64,000 nt of DNA from Pholiota molesta (GCA_014925825.1 JACGCK010000006.1:558001-622000), one strand, 5' to 3'. Shown: positions 45,664 through 57,652, numbered from the stretch's first letter. Notes: a model not told the origin generated them from the sequence alone. A program made the numbers and translations.

Positions 45664-47807
45664 ATGCTATCCTCTCTTCTCCTCGCTGCTGCTGCTGCTG
45701 TCTTCTCTTATCTGGTGTACTTTCTTGTAATTACTCCAAAGTTAAACCCCTTGCAACGGTTGGCAGGCCCTCCGACGCAGGGCTGGTTCAAAAACCATCT
45801 CCATCATGTTCTTGAGTATGTGGTGACCTTTGCGCGACTAGAATCAGCTAATAATTCTTAATTGTAGTCCATCAGTGTCTCCTCAAGTTCATGAGTTTTA
45901 TGTGCAAAGATACGGGCGTTCAGTTCGCCTGCAGGGGGTCGGCCCGGTAAGTACAAACATCAAAGTCTTTGAGAAGCCTCTGACCCTCTGCGCGCGACAG
46001 TGGGATGTGCGTCTACTGACACTGGACCCAGTATCTGTAGCCCATGTCCTAAAAAACTCGACCATATACGAAAAGCCATGGCAATCGCGTCGCTTGATCA
46101 CCAGCCTTATTGGATGTGGTATGCTTGCCGCGGAGGGTCTCGTCCACAAGCGCCAACGACGAGTAGCAACACCAGCTTTCTCGATCCAGAACCTACGCGG
46201 CCTGGTCCCTTTGGTATTTAACAAAGGAAACGAGCTGAAGGACAGGTGGTTGCAAATGATCCAGGCCAGCCCAGAGCCTCTAACAATAGATGTTTGCCAT
46301 TGGATTAGCAGGGCGACCTTCGATGTTATTGGCCTCGCAGGTAAATGATTTCGGGTTGTGTCTCTTTTATGCTTATTGTGTTTGCTTCAGGTTTTGATTA
46401 CAACTTCAACGCCATCGAAAATGAATCCAATGAGCTTTTCTCGGCTTATAAAGAAATGTTCGAAGTCGCGGTTTCGCAAAGTAATCCTCTGAGGACTATC
46501 TTCAGGATATACTTCCCCTTAATCAGCTCCATATTTGTATGTTTCAGTTATCCTTATTTTATCTTGAGCTTAAGATAAACGTCTTCCACCATATAGCCAG
46601 ATTCCACCGTTCGTACCGTCCAAAGATGTCAAAACGTTATACACCGCGTCGCTGGACATTTGATTCAAGAGAAGAAAACCAAAATCGATGAGGGTTTGAA
46701 ATCTGGCATCCCATATGCAGGCCGAGATTTACTGAGCCTCCTACGTTAGTATCTTCTCTTTTCATTGTCTCGGTTTCTTACAGCTTTCCTTATATCTCAG
46801 TGAAATCTAATGTAGCCATTGATCTACCGGAGGACCAAAGAATTTCTGACGAAGATATCCTGCATAATATCAACACTTTTATGTTTGCGGGCTCTGACAC
46901 TTCCTCTCTGAGCCTCACTTGGACGATTTTTCTTCTCGCTCAAAATCTGGCCATGCAGGATCGCCTTCGTGCAGAATTACTCTCTGTGTATCCATCATCT
47001 TCTGGTAATCTTTCTGATCTAACGGACGACGAAATCCACTCCTTGTATTCGGAAATATCAAATCTTCCATATCTTCACAACGTAGTACGCGAGTGTATAC
47101 GCCTTATCCCCCTGTGCATTCATCTATTCGAGTCGCCACGGAAGACGACGAAATTCCTACCTCATCACCAATCCATGGACGAGACGGTAATCCCACTCAG
47201 AAAACAACTGTTTCTGTTCCTAAAGGCAGTTTCGTCCACGTTGCTGTCGAGGGCTTTAACCTCGATAAATCGTTCTGGGGCGATGATGCATGGGAGTTCC
47301 AGTAAGGATAATTATACCCTTCTACTGTTGAGTTTCTGACGTTTGTTCAGACCAGATAGATGGGATCATCTCCCAGAAAGTGCGAGTCAATTGCCTGGAT
47401 TGTTTTCGAATACTTTAACATTCTCGGCTGGTCCTCGTGTAAGCATCACTGAGATTTGGAGATTTTGTTGGAATTCTTGTCTAACAAATCGATCATCCAG
47501 TCTTGCATCGGCCTCCGATTTTCAATGATTGAGATTAAAACCTTCCTTTACATATTACTTACCAACTGCATCTTCAAACCTACTGACGATAAAATCATCA
47601 AAGCGAACGTGTACGTGTTCACCATTGCTATATCAATCCAATCTCACACCTTTGCAGCGTTCTCACAAGACCGTATATATCAAAAAATTCAAGGACGGAA
47701 GTCAATGTCCTATTGTTGTTTTGCCATATAATTCAAGCATTCCAATTTGTAAATTTGCTGTATATTTATTCCCCATTTTTGTAAGATATATGTTTTATCT
47801 AGTTTGA
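45664..47807 (+). CDS. Cytochrome P450 monooxygenase
   Basis: Membrane-anchored P450. ATG at 45664 gives the anchor MLSSLLLAAAAAVFSYLVYF and the proline hinge LNPLQRLAGPP. Then come LLTLDPVSVAHVLKNSTIYE, MLAAEGLVHKRQRRVATPAF (helix C region), DVIGLAGFDYNFNAIE, I-helix NTFMFAGSDTSSLSLTWTIF (A/G-G-x-D-T-S), a K-helix region LPYLHNVVREC-IR, VSVPKGSFVHVAVEGFNLDK, a WDD-AWEFxPDRW perf region, and a haem loop that splices to FSAGPRSCIGLRFSMIEIK with the Cys ligand. About eight introns are needed. The C-terminus reads VLTRPYIS, then, with one A restored in the AAAAAA run near 47687, GSQCPIVVLPY; the stop at 47807 assumes that frame. Substrate unknown; similar P450s are expanded in wood- and litter-decay fungi. 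Confidence 0.9.
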
Positions 47808-47858
47808 TCCATGTTAAATGGCATTTGTATAATTCCAATATCCCTTGGATGCGAAAGA

Positions 47859-49185
47859 TCAATCCAAAACAGCATATTTCTTGAGATGAGAGGGGATGGC
47901 ATCTGTGAGTCCCTTGGTTTGCAGCCATTTCTTAGAGAACAGACGACTTTGATAGCGGTAAGCGCCATCGCATAGAATAGTGACGACAGTAGAACCTAAA
48001 TGAACGTTGAGAATTGACAACATCAAGATAGCCGGAAGGTGAACGAACCGGGTCCCAATTTTTGCGCGAGCTCAACGGCAGCAACGACGTTGAGGGCAGA
48101 GCTGGCGCCCATGTATAGTCCTTCAGTGTCCAAAGATCGTAGAGCATGGCGATGGATTTGGTATCAGGAACTGTGAACGCGCCAGATAGCTCTTTGACGA
48201 ATGTTCCAAGGTTATCAGTGATGCGTCCCTGACCAATTCCTAAAATATTCGTCAGTTGATCGCGTCGTCAAAGTCAAATAAGATAGAAATACCTTCTGTG
48301 ATGGAGCTTCCAGATCTCTCGACCAGCTTTCCTCCACTGGTGATGTAACTGGTCAACACACTGCCAGGGGGGTCTGCTAACCAAATCTGCGTCTTGCCAC
48401 CGCTCTTCTCTTTGAGGTATTTTCCAACACCGGCCAATGTACCGCCTGTACCTGTAGAGCAGATGAACGCGTCCAAGTTGCCTTGGGTTTGCTCCCAGAT
48501 TTCGGGACCAGTTGTGAGGTAGTGGGCTTTGGCATTTGCGGTGTTGTCGAATTGGTTGGTCCAGATGGCGTTGTCCAAGCTCTCCGCGTACTCCCGTGCT
48601 TGGTGGTTGTAGTTCTTGGGGTTCTCGAAGGCGACTGCGGGTACGGGACGCACATCTGCGCCGAGCATGCGGAGGAGGTCGATTTTCTCTTGGCTCTGCA
48701 ACCCGATTTTAGTGTCGCTTCCCGGGAAGGGACTTGGGTGTTACCTGGGTATCGGGCATATAAATAACGCATTTGTAGCCTTTAGCTCTGCACACATGGG
48801 CCAGACCGATACCGGTGTTGCCTGCGGTACCTTCGACTACTGTGCCTCCCGGTTTGATGCTTCAATGGTTGAAATGAGCGTGGGGAAAGCGAGCAAAGAA
48901 AGTCATGCGTACAGTCCTTGTTCCTCTGCATCGCGAACGAGGCCAAGGGCAGCTCTGTCTTTGACACTACCACCAGGGTTTTGAAACTCTGCTTTTCCAT
49001 AAATACGGGAGCCAGTCTTCTCCGAAAGACCCTTCAGATAGATCTATGGAGCGAGATGAACTAAAGAATGGCTGGAATCGGAGTGAACGCACAAGAGGTG
49101 TGTTGCCCACTGCCCCGTTGAAGCCCTGGACGGGTGCATGGGAAGCAAAGCCTCGTCTGGAGGCCTGTCGCAGAGCGGAGAACAT
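47859..49185 (-). CDS. Cysteine synthase (O-acetylserine sulfhydrylase), mitochondrial type
   Basis: PLP enzyme making cysteine from O-acetylserine and sulfide. ATG at 49185 gives [20 protein letters not shown], a basic presequence suggesting mitochondrial import, then [11 protein letters not shown]. The PLP lysine lies in [20 protein letters not shown]. The substrate loop is [20 protein letters not shown], then [40 protein letters not shown], the phosphate cup [20 protein letters not shown] and [20 protein letters not shown]. The C-terminal part reads [20 protein letters not shown] after one base is restored in a CC(C) run (48148-48149) and ends [13 protein letters not shown] at 47859. Convergent with the P450 gene over about 50 bp. 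The final conserved segments argue for a full-length enzyme. Confidence 0.92.
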
Positions 49186-49642
49186 GATGTGGGTCGGTGT
49201 TGAGAGCAGGACGGCATGGCGGGTGGACACTCAATCGTGGACAACAATTATCCAATGAGCACGACATACGACAAGCTTACATAACGGTTCATCCAAGCGC
49301 TTAACACAAGGCATCCATTAATTAGGTAGATAACTGTCCATAATACAGGCCAATCCATGTGCGAAAAGACAGCCCAAGAGTCTGTCAGTGAATGAGAGAT
49401 AAAAGACGTGTATTGGACGGAGGGACGTTATCCGTTGTGCGTTGTAAGAGTCGTGCGTGGCCATGAATAACTTGAGAGAGCTGGAAATAGAAAAGAAGAG
49501 GAGATATAGGGGTATTCAAGAGAAACGAAGGAGAAAAACTGGTATCGAACAAAGTTCTAAATACGGGGCCGTTGACTTGAAGACCAGGTATCGGCGCTCA
49601 AAATAACGTTGGCGTTGCGGGTCGGTATCACGCGACAAAAAT
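49186..49642. other. Intergenic, promoter of cysteine synthase
   Basis: About 455 bp between the cysteine synthase ATG and the Arf6 stop, both minus strand. Contains the promoter and leader of the former and the 3' UTR of the latter. No coding sequence seen. Confidence 0.45.
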
Positions 49643-50479
49643 CTAGGGTTGTCGTTTCTTGACATTTTGTGACAGCCATTGAAGGCCTTCGAAAAGACCT
49701 TCACCTGTTGTTGCACAGCTGGAGGAAATTGTTTAGGTTTCGCAGGGCCAAAGGGTCGAAATGGGGCGTAGACGTACCTAGGATGCACATACCACGAGCG
49801 GTCTCGCATACGATGTAGGCCCAGTTTCTCTGTTACTTCCGCAGGAGACATGGCTTGAGTGGATTGATTTAGTATTGAAGCGCCAGTGAAACAAGACCAG
49901 CACGCACCTCCTGGCAGATCCTGCTTGTTGGCAAACACGAGCAAGAGACACTCCTTCATCTCTCGATCACTCAATATCCGGTGCAACTCCTGCTTGGCTT
50001 CGTCTATGCGCTCTCTATCCTGACTGTCGACGACGAAGACAAGACCTTGTGTGCCGGTGTAGTAATGCCTCCAAAGGGGCCTGATTTTGTCCTGGCCTCC
50101 AACGTCCCACACGTTGAACTTGACGTTCTTGTAAGTAACCGTTTCCACGTTGAACCCGACTGGGACGGAGAATGAGAGGGACGTTCGATAATAAGGGGCT
50201 AAACAGCTGTCATACCAGTTGGAATGGTCGTCACGGATTGGTTGAGCTTGAGCTTGTAGAGGATTGCTGTGGAGGAGGACGGATGACGAGTTGGACGGGA
50301 TGTATTATCTTTCCTATATGATATACGCACTTGTCTTTCCAGCAGCATCCAAGCCCAACATCAGCAACCGCATCTCCTTATTGCCGAAAATCTTGCCTAG
50401 AAGGCGCATGGGGTCAGAGGGACAGCAACACGGACGAGAGGAAGGGCGGACCCATGGCTTTGGAAAGATTTGCGCCCAT
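49643..50479 (-). CDS. ADP-ribosylation factor Arf6 (class III Arf GTPase)
   Basis: Small GTPase at the plasma membrane and endosomes controlling actin, polarity and endocytosis. The proper start is ATG 50479: [10 protein letters not shown], a myristoylation-competent Gly2, joined by a short intron (from 50451) to [20 protein letters not shown] with the P-loop GLDAAGKT. Then [20 protein letters not shown] (switch I), [20 protein letters not shown] (switch II; Arf6-type), [33 protein letters not shown] (NKQD), [20 protein letters not shown] and [20 protein letters not shown] with the SCAT motif; stop at 49643. A nearer ATG at 50409 would remove the Gly2 and is inside the intron. Six introns or so; no frame correction needed. 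Class assignment rests on the KIFGNKEMR and [13 protein letters not shown] segments, which match Arf6 better than Arf1. Confidence 0.95.
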
Positions 50480-50660
50480 GGTAGTATATCTGAGGGGGTA
50501 TGAGTAAAGAACGACGTGGGCCGGGGAGACGAGACAGAAAGAAAGGAAACAGTAGAGTAACAGTCACCGTTCTCCTTCCCTTCAACATCTATCACGTGAC
50601 ATCACACAACACATCCATTACGCTCAAATAATATGTACATTCCCAAGAAATACCAAAAAA

Positions 50661-52755
50661 TCACGACTGCGTCTGGTTGTAAACCTTCAGCCAACTATCC
50701 CCCATATCCTTCTTCAGCGACTCGATCGTCTTCCTATATGCATCCACGTCTCCGTCCCCGTCGTCTACCGTTCCTGCCTCAAATACAGACGCGCTCTGGC
50801 GCGCTTTGCGTGCTTCTGACCTCGACAGCGGTGTATTGGGTTTGCTGCCTTCAGACAACAGAGAATATGGCAGTCGATTCTCGGGTAATGGTGCCAAAGA
50901 AGTTCCGGAGGGTGCATGTTCGGTGTGGTGGCGACTATGACGCGGCCGCCGAGGTGTGATGAAGCGTCCGGATCCAACAAGGAGCGCGTCGTTAGGTTCA
51001 GTTCTGCGTCTTTGGGATCCTTATCTGAAGACAACAACATAGATGCATCCTGTGGCTCCGAGACTTGGACCGTGTTCAAGCGTGACTGGACGGAAGACGG
51101 AAATAGTTGATTGCTGGGTGTTCCGTCAAGGTTGACGATACGCTTCGACTTCTTCTGCCGTCGGCCACTCGTCACCACAGACGCAGAGTCGCTTGTTGAC
51201 GATGGGGATGCATTTGGAAAGATGTCGTTTGTCCGACTAGTGGGTAGCGAAGCACTAAACACCTGGCTATGGGACGGTTCTATCGTTATCACTGGGGCCG
51301 ACGAGGAGGTTGAAAGCGGAAGGATGGATTTCGTATGATCCGGCGAGCTCAGATTTCGTCTTTCATACATCGTTGGGTGTGTCCCATCGAGAATAATTTC
51401 CTTGCCCTCTTTCCAGAAATAGTCAAAGCAGTGGATGCGGTATGATTCTTCAATCTCGACGAAAGGGTTGCCTTCTATCCAGAGTTCAGAAATATTGGGA
51501 AGAACAACAAGCCGTCCGATTTCCAAAGTTTCTTCCAAGAGGTTGCCGCGTAGATCGACGCGTTCAAGAGCCAACAGACGTTCCAGGCCGCATAGTGATT
51601 CCAGTCGGTTGTGAGATATATTGAGGTATATGAGTTGTCCAAGATTCAGGTATATTCCAAGGACCGAGTCAATTAGATTGTCCGACAAGTTCAGACTGGT
51701 GAGATTATAGAGTTCCTCGAGACCGGGGGGTACTGATACGAAAAGATTTGCAGATAGATCTAGATGCGTGATGGAGGTCAGATACAAGAGCAGATGGGCA
51801 GGAATGAAGGTTAGTGCATTGTCGGGTAGGTATAGATGCTTGAGAGAAGCCCATTGTGCAGGAGATAGATCGCGTCGGGTAGAAGGGGCTGGAGCCACTG
51901 GTGTGGACTCGTGATCGCCTTCGACTTCGGGCTCGTCCTGGATGGGGGGCAGGGAAGGTTGTGGAAGTGGTTTTGGTGTGGAGTTGGAAGATACAGTACG
52001 CTGACGTTGCTGTTGTTGGGAAAGCGTTCCTTCTCTTCGGGCCTGATCCTCGAGAACAGCGCCAACAAATATCTCGGAGATGTCTTGCAAGCCACTCTTG
52101 CGGATCTTGAGACTCTTTAGAGAGAATGCCAGGAGATCCCAACCGAGTAGTGTGCGCGGGTCAATGTTGTCGCATTCCAAACGCTGTAGGTTCTTGAAGA
52201 CATCCAAGGGTACGGCATTTCGTTCGAGGATTCGCCCATAAGCTCGGTGATTGCCTTTTTGCCCGGGGCGGAAATAGCGAGAGCAGGCAGCTTGGTGAAA
52301 CTGCTGTAGAGATATTTCAGCTCTGCGTCGATGGTGGGCTGATTGTAGGGAGACCACCAGCCACCCGCAAGGGAGATGTTGGAGACCATGGAGAGGGAAG
52401 AGCGAAAGGAAGCGAGAGACATGGTTTCAGGGTCCTTGTGTTCGGAATATATGCTGGCGTAGCTCATGGGGCGTGAAGGGCCTCGACGTGGACATCGAGA
52501 GAGCCAGTGTGGAAGCCGAGGGCCTCCAGCCTCATGAGGACGTAGAAGAGATGGTGGGTGTCGATGGAAAGGAGGACGGGTTCGGGGCGGAGGCGAGAGC
52601 GAGGGGGAGAGCCAGGCGAGGGGGAGAAAGGGGGACGGGTCTGAGGGCGAGTGCCTGCGCCTGCGGAAGAGGCCTGACTCTGCGAGGCCCTTGTCATTGC
52701 GGCGGACGAAGGCGGCGAGGTCGCGCAGATAGGTGTCGCCGGCCTGCGTCTCCAT
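50661..52755 (-). CDS. Leucine-rich-repeat protein (fungal, nischarin-like architecture)
   Basis: ATG at 52755 starts METQAGDTYLRDLAAFVRRN, then DKGLAESG, a short helical N-terminus also seen in agaric homologues. The middle includes MSYASIYSEHKDPETMSLAS. After short introns come leucine-rich repeats: LGWDLLAFSLKSLKIRKSGL, LKHLYLPDNALTFIPAHLLL, YLTSITHLDLSANLFVSVPP, LEELYNLTSLNLSDNLIDSV, LNLGQLIYLNISHNRLESLC, LLALERVDLRGNLLEETLEI and NISELWIEGNPFVEIEESYR, then a cap HCFDYFWKEGKEIILDGTHP. The C-terminal ~250 residues are disordered and Ser-rich, ending ESLKKDMGDSWLKVYNQTQS at 50661. LRR proteins of this layout are likely scaffolds. The precise function is unknown. Its promoter is shared with the divergent Rad23 gene (86 bp). 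Confidence 0.85.
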
Positions 52756-52840
52756 GGCGGGGACCGTCCAACATGCGCAGCTTGCGTAAGCAGCATCAGG
52801 AGGCGACGTAATCAGCGACTCCTCCTCTCCAGCCACCGCC

Positions 52841-54260
52841 ATGAAGATCACCGTCAAGACCACACAGCAGAAGATCTTCCAGGTACGCGGCCCCCCGCCC
52901 CCATCGTCCCACCGCTAACCCGCACCAGGTCGATGTCGAGCCCACAGAGTCCATCGCAGATCTCAAGGCCAAAATCCACCAATCTCAGGGCCATCCCGTC
53001 GCCGTCCAGAAAATTATCTATTCCGGTCAGCCCATATCTCTCCTCCCATCCCTTCATACCCCTCACACTCACCAGGCAAGATCCTCACCGATGACAAGAC
53101 CGTCGAGTCATGCGGCTTCAAGGAGAAGGACTTCCTCGTCCTAATGGTTTCAAAGGTCCGTCTCCCCGCCCTCTTCATCGTTATTTTCTGACCATCGCTC
53201 TCGTAGCCGAAACCCACCCCCGCCCCATCGACGTCGACACAAGCCCCCGCTGTCGAGCCACCCGCCCAAGCAGCTGCCCCTCAACCCCCCCCCGCTGCAG
53301 CACCCCCGCCCAAGCCGAGACCACTCCCCAACCCGCAGAAGTGCCCCCTCCAGCGCCTGTTGCTTTCGGTGATCAAAGCTCCTTCCTCTCCGGCGCCCAT
53401 CTCCAAAGTGCTATCAACGGCATAATGGAAATGGGCTTCCCCAGAGAGCAAGTCCTTCGTGCCATGCGCGCTAGTTTCAACAACCCCGATCGAGCCGTCG
53501 AATATCTCATGACCGTCCGTCTCCTCTCTTATCTCTACATCAACCCCCATCTCATTCTGTCATCTAGGAGATTCCAGCCCATCTTGAGGCCGAGGAGCCC
53601 GCCACCGCCCCTCCAGCACAGCCTGCATCAGTCCCAGCCGCCGCCCCAGCAGCACCGCCAGCTCAAGCACAACCTGCAAATCAACCTCAGAATCTATTCC
53701 AGGTAGGACCACCTTCTATCACTATTTATGACTCCTATTGACCCGATGCGCTTCAGTTGGCGCAGCAGCAACAGCAGCAACACCAAGGAGGCGCTGCCGG
53801 CCCGGGCGCAGGAGCAGGCGGTCCTGGTGGCAGCTCAACCTCGAGGCGCTGCGCAACAATCCTCAGATACAGCAGCTCCGGCAGCAAATGGCGGCCAATC
53901 CAAATTTGATCGGACCCCTCATTCAACAACTCGCCAGCCAGAACCCTGCCATTGCCCAGATGATTCTCAGAACCCTGAAGCCCTCTTCCAACTGCTCGGT
54001 ATTGAAATTGGCGACGATGGCGACGATGGTCCCGTGCCGCCGGGCGCCCAAGTTATCAGTGTCACGGAAGAGGAGAGGGCTGCTATCCAACGCGTTCGTG
54101 TTCCGAAGCATTCCTTTTGTTGTTTGCATTACTAACCGCCCATCTATAGTTGGAAGCTCTCGGGTTTCCACGACAAGCCGTCCTAGAGGCATACTTTGCT
54201 TGCGACAAAAATGAAGAACTTGCCGCCAATTACCTATTCGAAGGTGGATTCGATGATTAG
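52841..54260 (+). CDS. UV excision repair protein Rad23 (UBL-UBA-XPC-UBA)
   Basis: Proteasome shuttle and partner of Rad4/XPC in nucleotide excision repair. ATG at 52841 starts the ubiquitin-like domain [19 protein letters not shown], with [56 protein letters not shown] Pro/Ala-rich linker follows, then UBA1: [36 protein letters not shown]. The XPC-binding domain reads [40 protein letters not shown] and, after restoring one T at 53964-53965, [23 protein letters not shown]2 reads [20 protein letters not shown] and [24 protein letters not shown] at 54260. Other frame corrections are needed in the low-complexity linkers (Pro/Ala and Gln stretches near 53290 and 53790). Five introns are visible. 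Confidence 0.93.
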
Positions 54261-54475
54261 TCGTGGTTGTAGATAGTGATGAACAGTTATTTGTGTACTT
54301 TACCATTTCTGATATGAAGGCTTGGTTGGAAACTGTCAGGATGCTGTGATTGTTGATTCGGTGATGAGTAACTTCGGGTAATTATAGCACACACACAACA
54401 CGGCCTCATTGTTACCACACTACTATATATCACGAACCATGTCAAACCTTGAATGCCCACCGTTCCCTTCTCGCC

Positions 54476-56740
54476 ATGAAAATACTTTTGTTCTTCACTC
54501 AATCTCTTTTGTATGTGGCAAGCCTGGCAAGCTCGGTGACTGATTACGCGCCTCAGACAAATGTGGAATGCCCCGATTTGTCCACTGCGCCTCTCATCCG
54601 CTCCTTCTCTCCTCAGAACCAGTCTCTGCACCCAGACGAGCAGGAATATGTCACCACACGCAGGAATACCGTCGTCTCCTCTGCATGGACGGACTGGTTA
54701 GGGGACGGCAGTAGTTTGGGCTATAATCTTTCGTCTTTCAACGCTTCCCAATTCCCGAACATCGGACTTGCCATACCTGGAGGGGGCCTTCGCGCTGCCC
54801 AATACGGTGCAGCTGTGCTTCAGGCTTTGGATGCGCGCAATTCTTCCGCGAAAGCTGCAGGCACGGGAGGCTTGCTTCAAGTCGCGTCGTATATCACGGG
54901 GCTGTCGGGTGAGCAAGTCTTCATGATATTCTACAGGCGAACGGCGCTTTGACATCATGCACGCATAGGTGGCTCGTGGGTGACTGGCTCTCTTTTGTTC
55001 AACAATTGGCCGAGCATCGAGGACCTTGTATTCGGAAATGGGCAAGATCTTTCCGGCTGGTTGCTCGATTTGCCTTTTGCCACTCCCGATGGCGACGACA
55101 TTCTGTCCGACCAGAACCAAGCCTTCTTTGGAAGTATTCTTTGGAGTATTATAGCAAAGGATGGCCAAGGAGTGTGAGTGGCACTTCAATAGCATTAACG
55201 CATCGCGCTCATTTTGCTCCAGTGATACGAGCCTCACAGATCCGTGGTCTCGCATGATATCCTATCACTTTCTCAATCAAACCACGCGACAGAACTTTTT
55301 CACTAATGACACTGGACACGGCGCGGGGCAGCTTTGGTCAGAGATACCCCTCATACCTGCATATCAAAACTACTCGGTACCGTTCCCCATCGTTGTCGTC
55401 GACTCGCGCCCGTCAGGTTCCAACTCGACGACGATCCTCGCCCTTGATTCGGTCGTATATGAAGTCTGTATTCCATTTCTTTTCGCATTCGCAAATTGCA
55501 ACTCACCAAAAACCCTTAGATAACTCCTCTGGAACTCGCTTCCTATGATCCCTTTCTTTCCACTGGAATGAACCTTACTTACGCGGGAACACATCTATCA
55601 GCTGGTAGATCCACCACTGGATCCTCGTGTGTCACCGGCTTTGATCAGGCGGGATTTGTAATGGGAAGCAGCGCTAGCCTTTTCAATGTCAGCCCTGTGT
55701 TCTTCGAATGAATGTCTTGGCTAATCTATTGTCGTCGCTTCTTCAGCAACTTCTGGACTTTGCGCGTAATACCATCTCGCAGTTTGATCAGAATGACGGA
55801 AACGCGCTGCTTTACCTAGTCAATCGCCAACTGACGGACGTCCGTACGAGAGCTGAAGACGTTGCTAATTGGCCAAATCCCTTTCAAGGGCAACGAACGG
55901 ACACCTTTCAAGATGCAAACGCCACCTGGCTAGAGTTCATCGACGGCTCGTCTAATCAAGAAAACATCCCGTACGGCCCATTGCTCGTAAACGCCAGAGA
56001 CGTGGATGTCATTGTCACGATCGAAGGGAGCGCGGATGATCCGATAAACAACTGGCCCAAGTAAGTGCTTGTTCCTATCGTTGAAAAGTCGTTGAATTCG
56101 TTTGTTTTCCCAGTGGGACTGGCCTATTATTCACCGCCCTCCGACAATCAGAATTTTTACAGTCATCTCATAACCATTTCCCCCAATTCCCGCTACACCG
56201 CAGGACTTTATAGATACTGGCGTTAATGCTCGTCCGACGTTTTTCGGCTGTGATCCGTCGGCGACAGATACCTTTCCTCTCGTTATCTATCTGCCCAATG
56301 CACCGCCAATATCAGGGGGTAATCCAGTTACGAAGTAAGTGTTCATACCATCTGTAAGTTAATGCATTTGCTCATGACGTGCCACAGCACTGCACATTTC
56401 AACTGTCATACACTCTGCTGCAGACGCGCCTATTCTTTGACCAAGTCTACACCAACATAGTCTCCGGATTCACCCCGAATTCGAACAATCCCGACCCTAA
56501 CTGGGGAAAATGCCTACAATGTGCCGCCTTTGATCGGGCGAGGTCCAAAGCTCTGCCGCCATTCAACGGTCGGCTCTTTGCTCGCAATGCTTCAAGCAGT
56601 ATTGCTTTGATCCTACTAATCCCCCAAGCAAGACGGAATTGCCAAATCGGAAGCTGACATTTGTAGATCCAGATCCCCAAGGACTCAGCAAATTAGAATT
56701 GTTTTTCAGCCAGAACAAGTTAAATTTATTAGAGGGCTGA
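54476..56740 (+). CDS. Secreted phospholipase B / lysophospholipase
   Basis: ATG at 54476 gives a signal peptide (MKILLFFTQSLLYVASLASS). The catalytic domain of the PLA2-B/lysophospholipase family follows: IGLAIPGGGLRAAQYGAAVL (oxyanion GGG-R), YITGLSGGSWVTGSLLFNNW across an intron, with the nucleophile in GLSGGSW, TDPWSRMISYHFLNQTTRQN, FPIVVVDSRPSGSNSTTILA, FDQAGFVMGSSASLFN, LEFIDGSSNQENIPYGPLLV, DVDVIVTIEGSADDPINNWP with the catalytic Asp region (E-GSADD), and C-terminal cysteine segments (GKCLQCAAFDRARSKALPPF, CSQCFKQYCFDPTNPPSKTE). Several N-glycosylation sites are seen. The uninterrupted frame ends at 56740. Restoring one G in the GGG run at 56734-56736 adds LIGLVALLSSVYWN, a C-terminal membrane helix usual in these proteins, with an intron and a stop at about 56871. 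Confidence 0.9.
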
Positions 56741-56871
56741 TTGGACTTGTAGCTTTATTGTCCTCTGTCTATTGGAATGTAAGTGCTATTGGTCTGTTAT
56801 TATTCTTGGATATTTTCTAACAATATTTGTAGAATTTTATACAGAAAAAAACGTATGCTTTCAAAATCTAA

Positions 56872-57625
56872 ATATCACAAAATTCAAGAACCTATTAGCA
56901 ATGATTTGGTATATGAAGAATTTTCTCATGATCCTCATTTAGATACATATAAATTACAGAGTTTGTAAAGCTATTAGTAAAACTAGGACTATATACTACT
57001 ACTACCTATATTTTTTCAAGATTTTGGAGACTTTTTAGATTTTTGCTTTATATTTATGTCTACAAATTATTCTATAGCACTTATAATAGCCAAAAATGTA
57101 CCAATTTGGCTTCTAGCATTTTGCTTAAAAGAATAAGGATGTCTTTAAAATCAATTCTGCACAATATATTTAGTCTCAATAATTTTTGCAAATGGTATTT
57201 TTGGTATATTTTCAGTACTGTAAGTTGAACATTAATAGTTATTAACTAGCATTACTTTAGTCGACCTTTAGCCATCTACAAAAATCATATGCTAGTGACA
57301 CCTAATATGCAAGTCCATATTTTCTTTATTCAACTTGGGAAGCAAAGTAATCTTGCAGGTATTAAGACAATATGGTTGTTCACAGTAGAATATTTGGGAG
57401 TATTTAAAGAGTATTTGAATAGTATTTGAATAGTATTTGGAACCTTGATTTAGCTGATTTGAGTTGCCTGCTGCCCAAGTTCAACTTTGAATGCAGGAGT
57501 ATTTGAACTCAAATCAAATCACCGAGCTCAAGCTGGCCTTTTGGAGCTTGAATTTGATATTGATCTAATCAACGTAGCCTCTGTAGCCTCTACTTCAACA
57601 TCCTCCAGCCTCCATCCTGTCTACA
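56872..57625. other. AT-rich, gene-poor DNA; probable 5' flank of a second mobile element
   Basis: From the end of the phospholipase gene the base composition drops sharply in GC. Only short frames are open (for example KSKYHKIQEPISNDLVYEEF near 56870-56930) and none is recognised. At 57390-57445 the sequence GAGTATTTGAATAGTATTTG repeats GAATAGTATTT in tandem. The stretch up to 57625 directly precedes the hAT-like insertion and, once the insertion is removed, the ATG at 63869. It is therefore probably the upstream part of that interrupted reading unit. Confidence 0.5.
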
Positions 57626-57633
57626 CTCCCTAT
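57626..57633. repeat. Target site duplication, left copy (CTCCCTAT)
   Basis: Identical 8-bp sequence directly outside the left terminal inverted repeat of the hAT-like element. Confidence 0.85.
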
Positions 57634-57652
57634 TAGTGTTTGAAAGTCCGGT
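57634..57652 (+). repeat. Left terminal inverted repeat (19 bp)
   Basis: TAGTGTTTGAAAGTCCGGT, perfectly complementary to 63844-63862. The next base differs between ends. Confidence 0.85.

Noticed and set aside
50407..50409. ATG at 50409 as the Arf6 start (MRLLGKIFG)
   Set aside because: It lacks the myristoylated Gly2. Splicing from the upstream ATG at 50479 gives [19 protein letters not shown], which fits the family; 50409 lies inside that intron.
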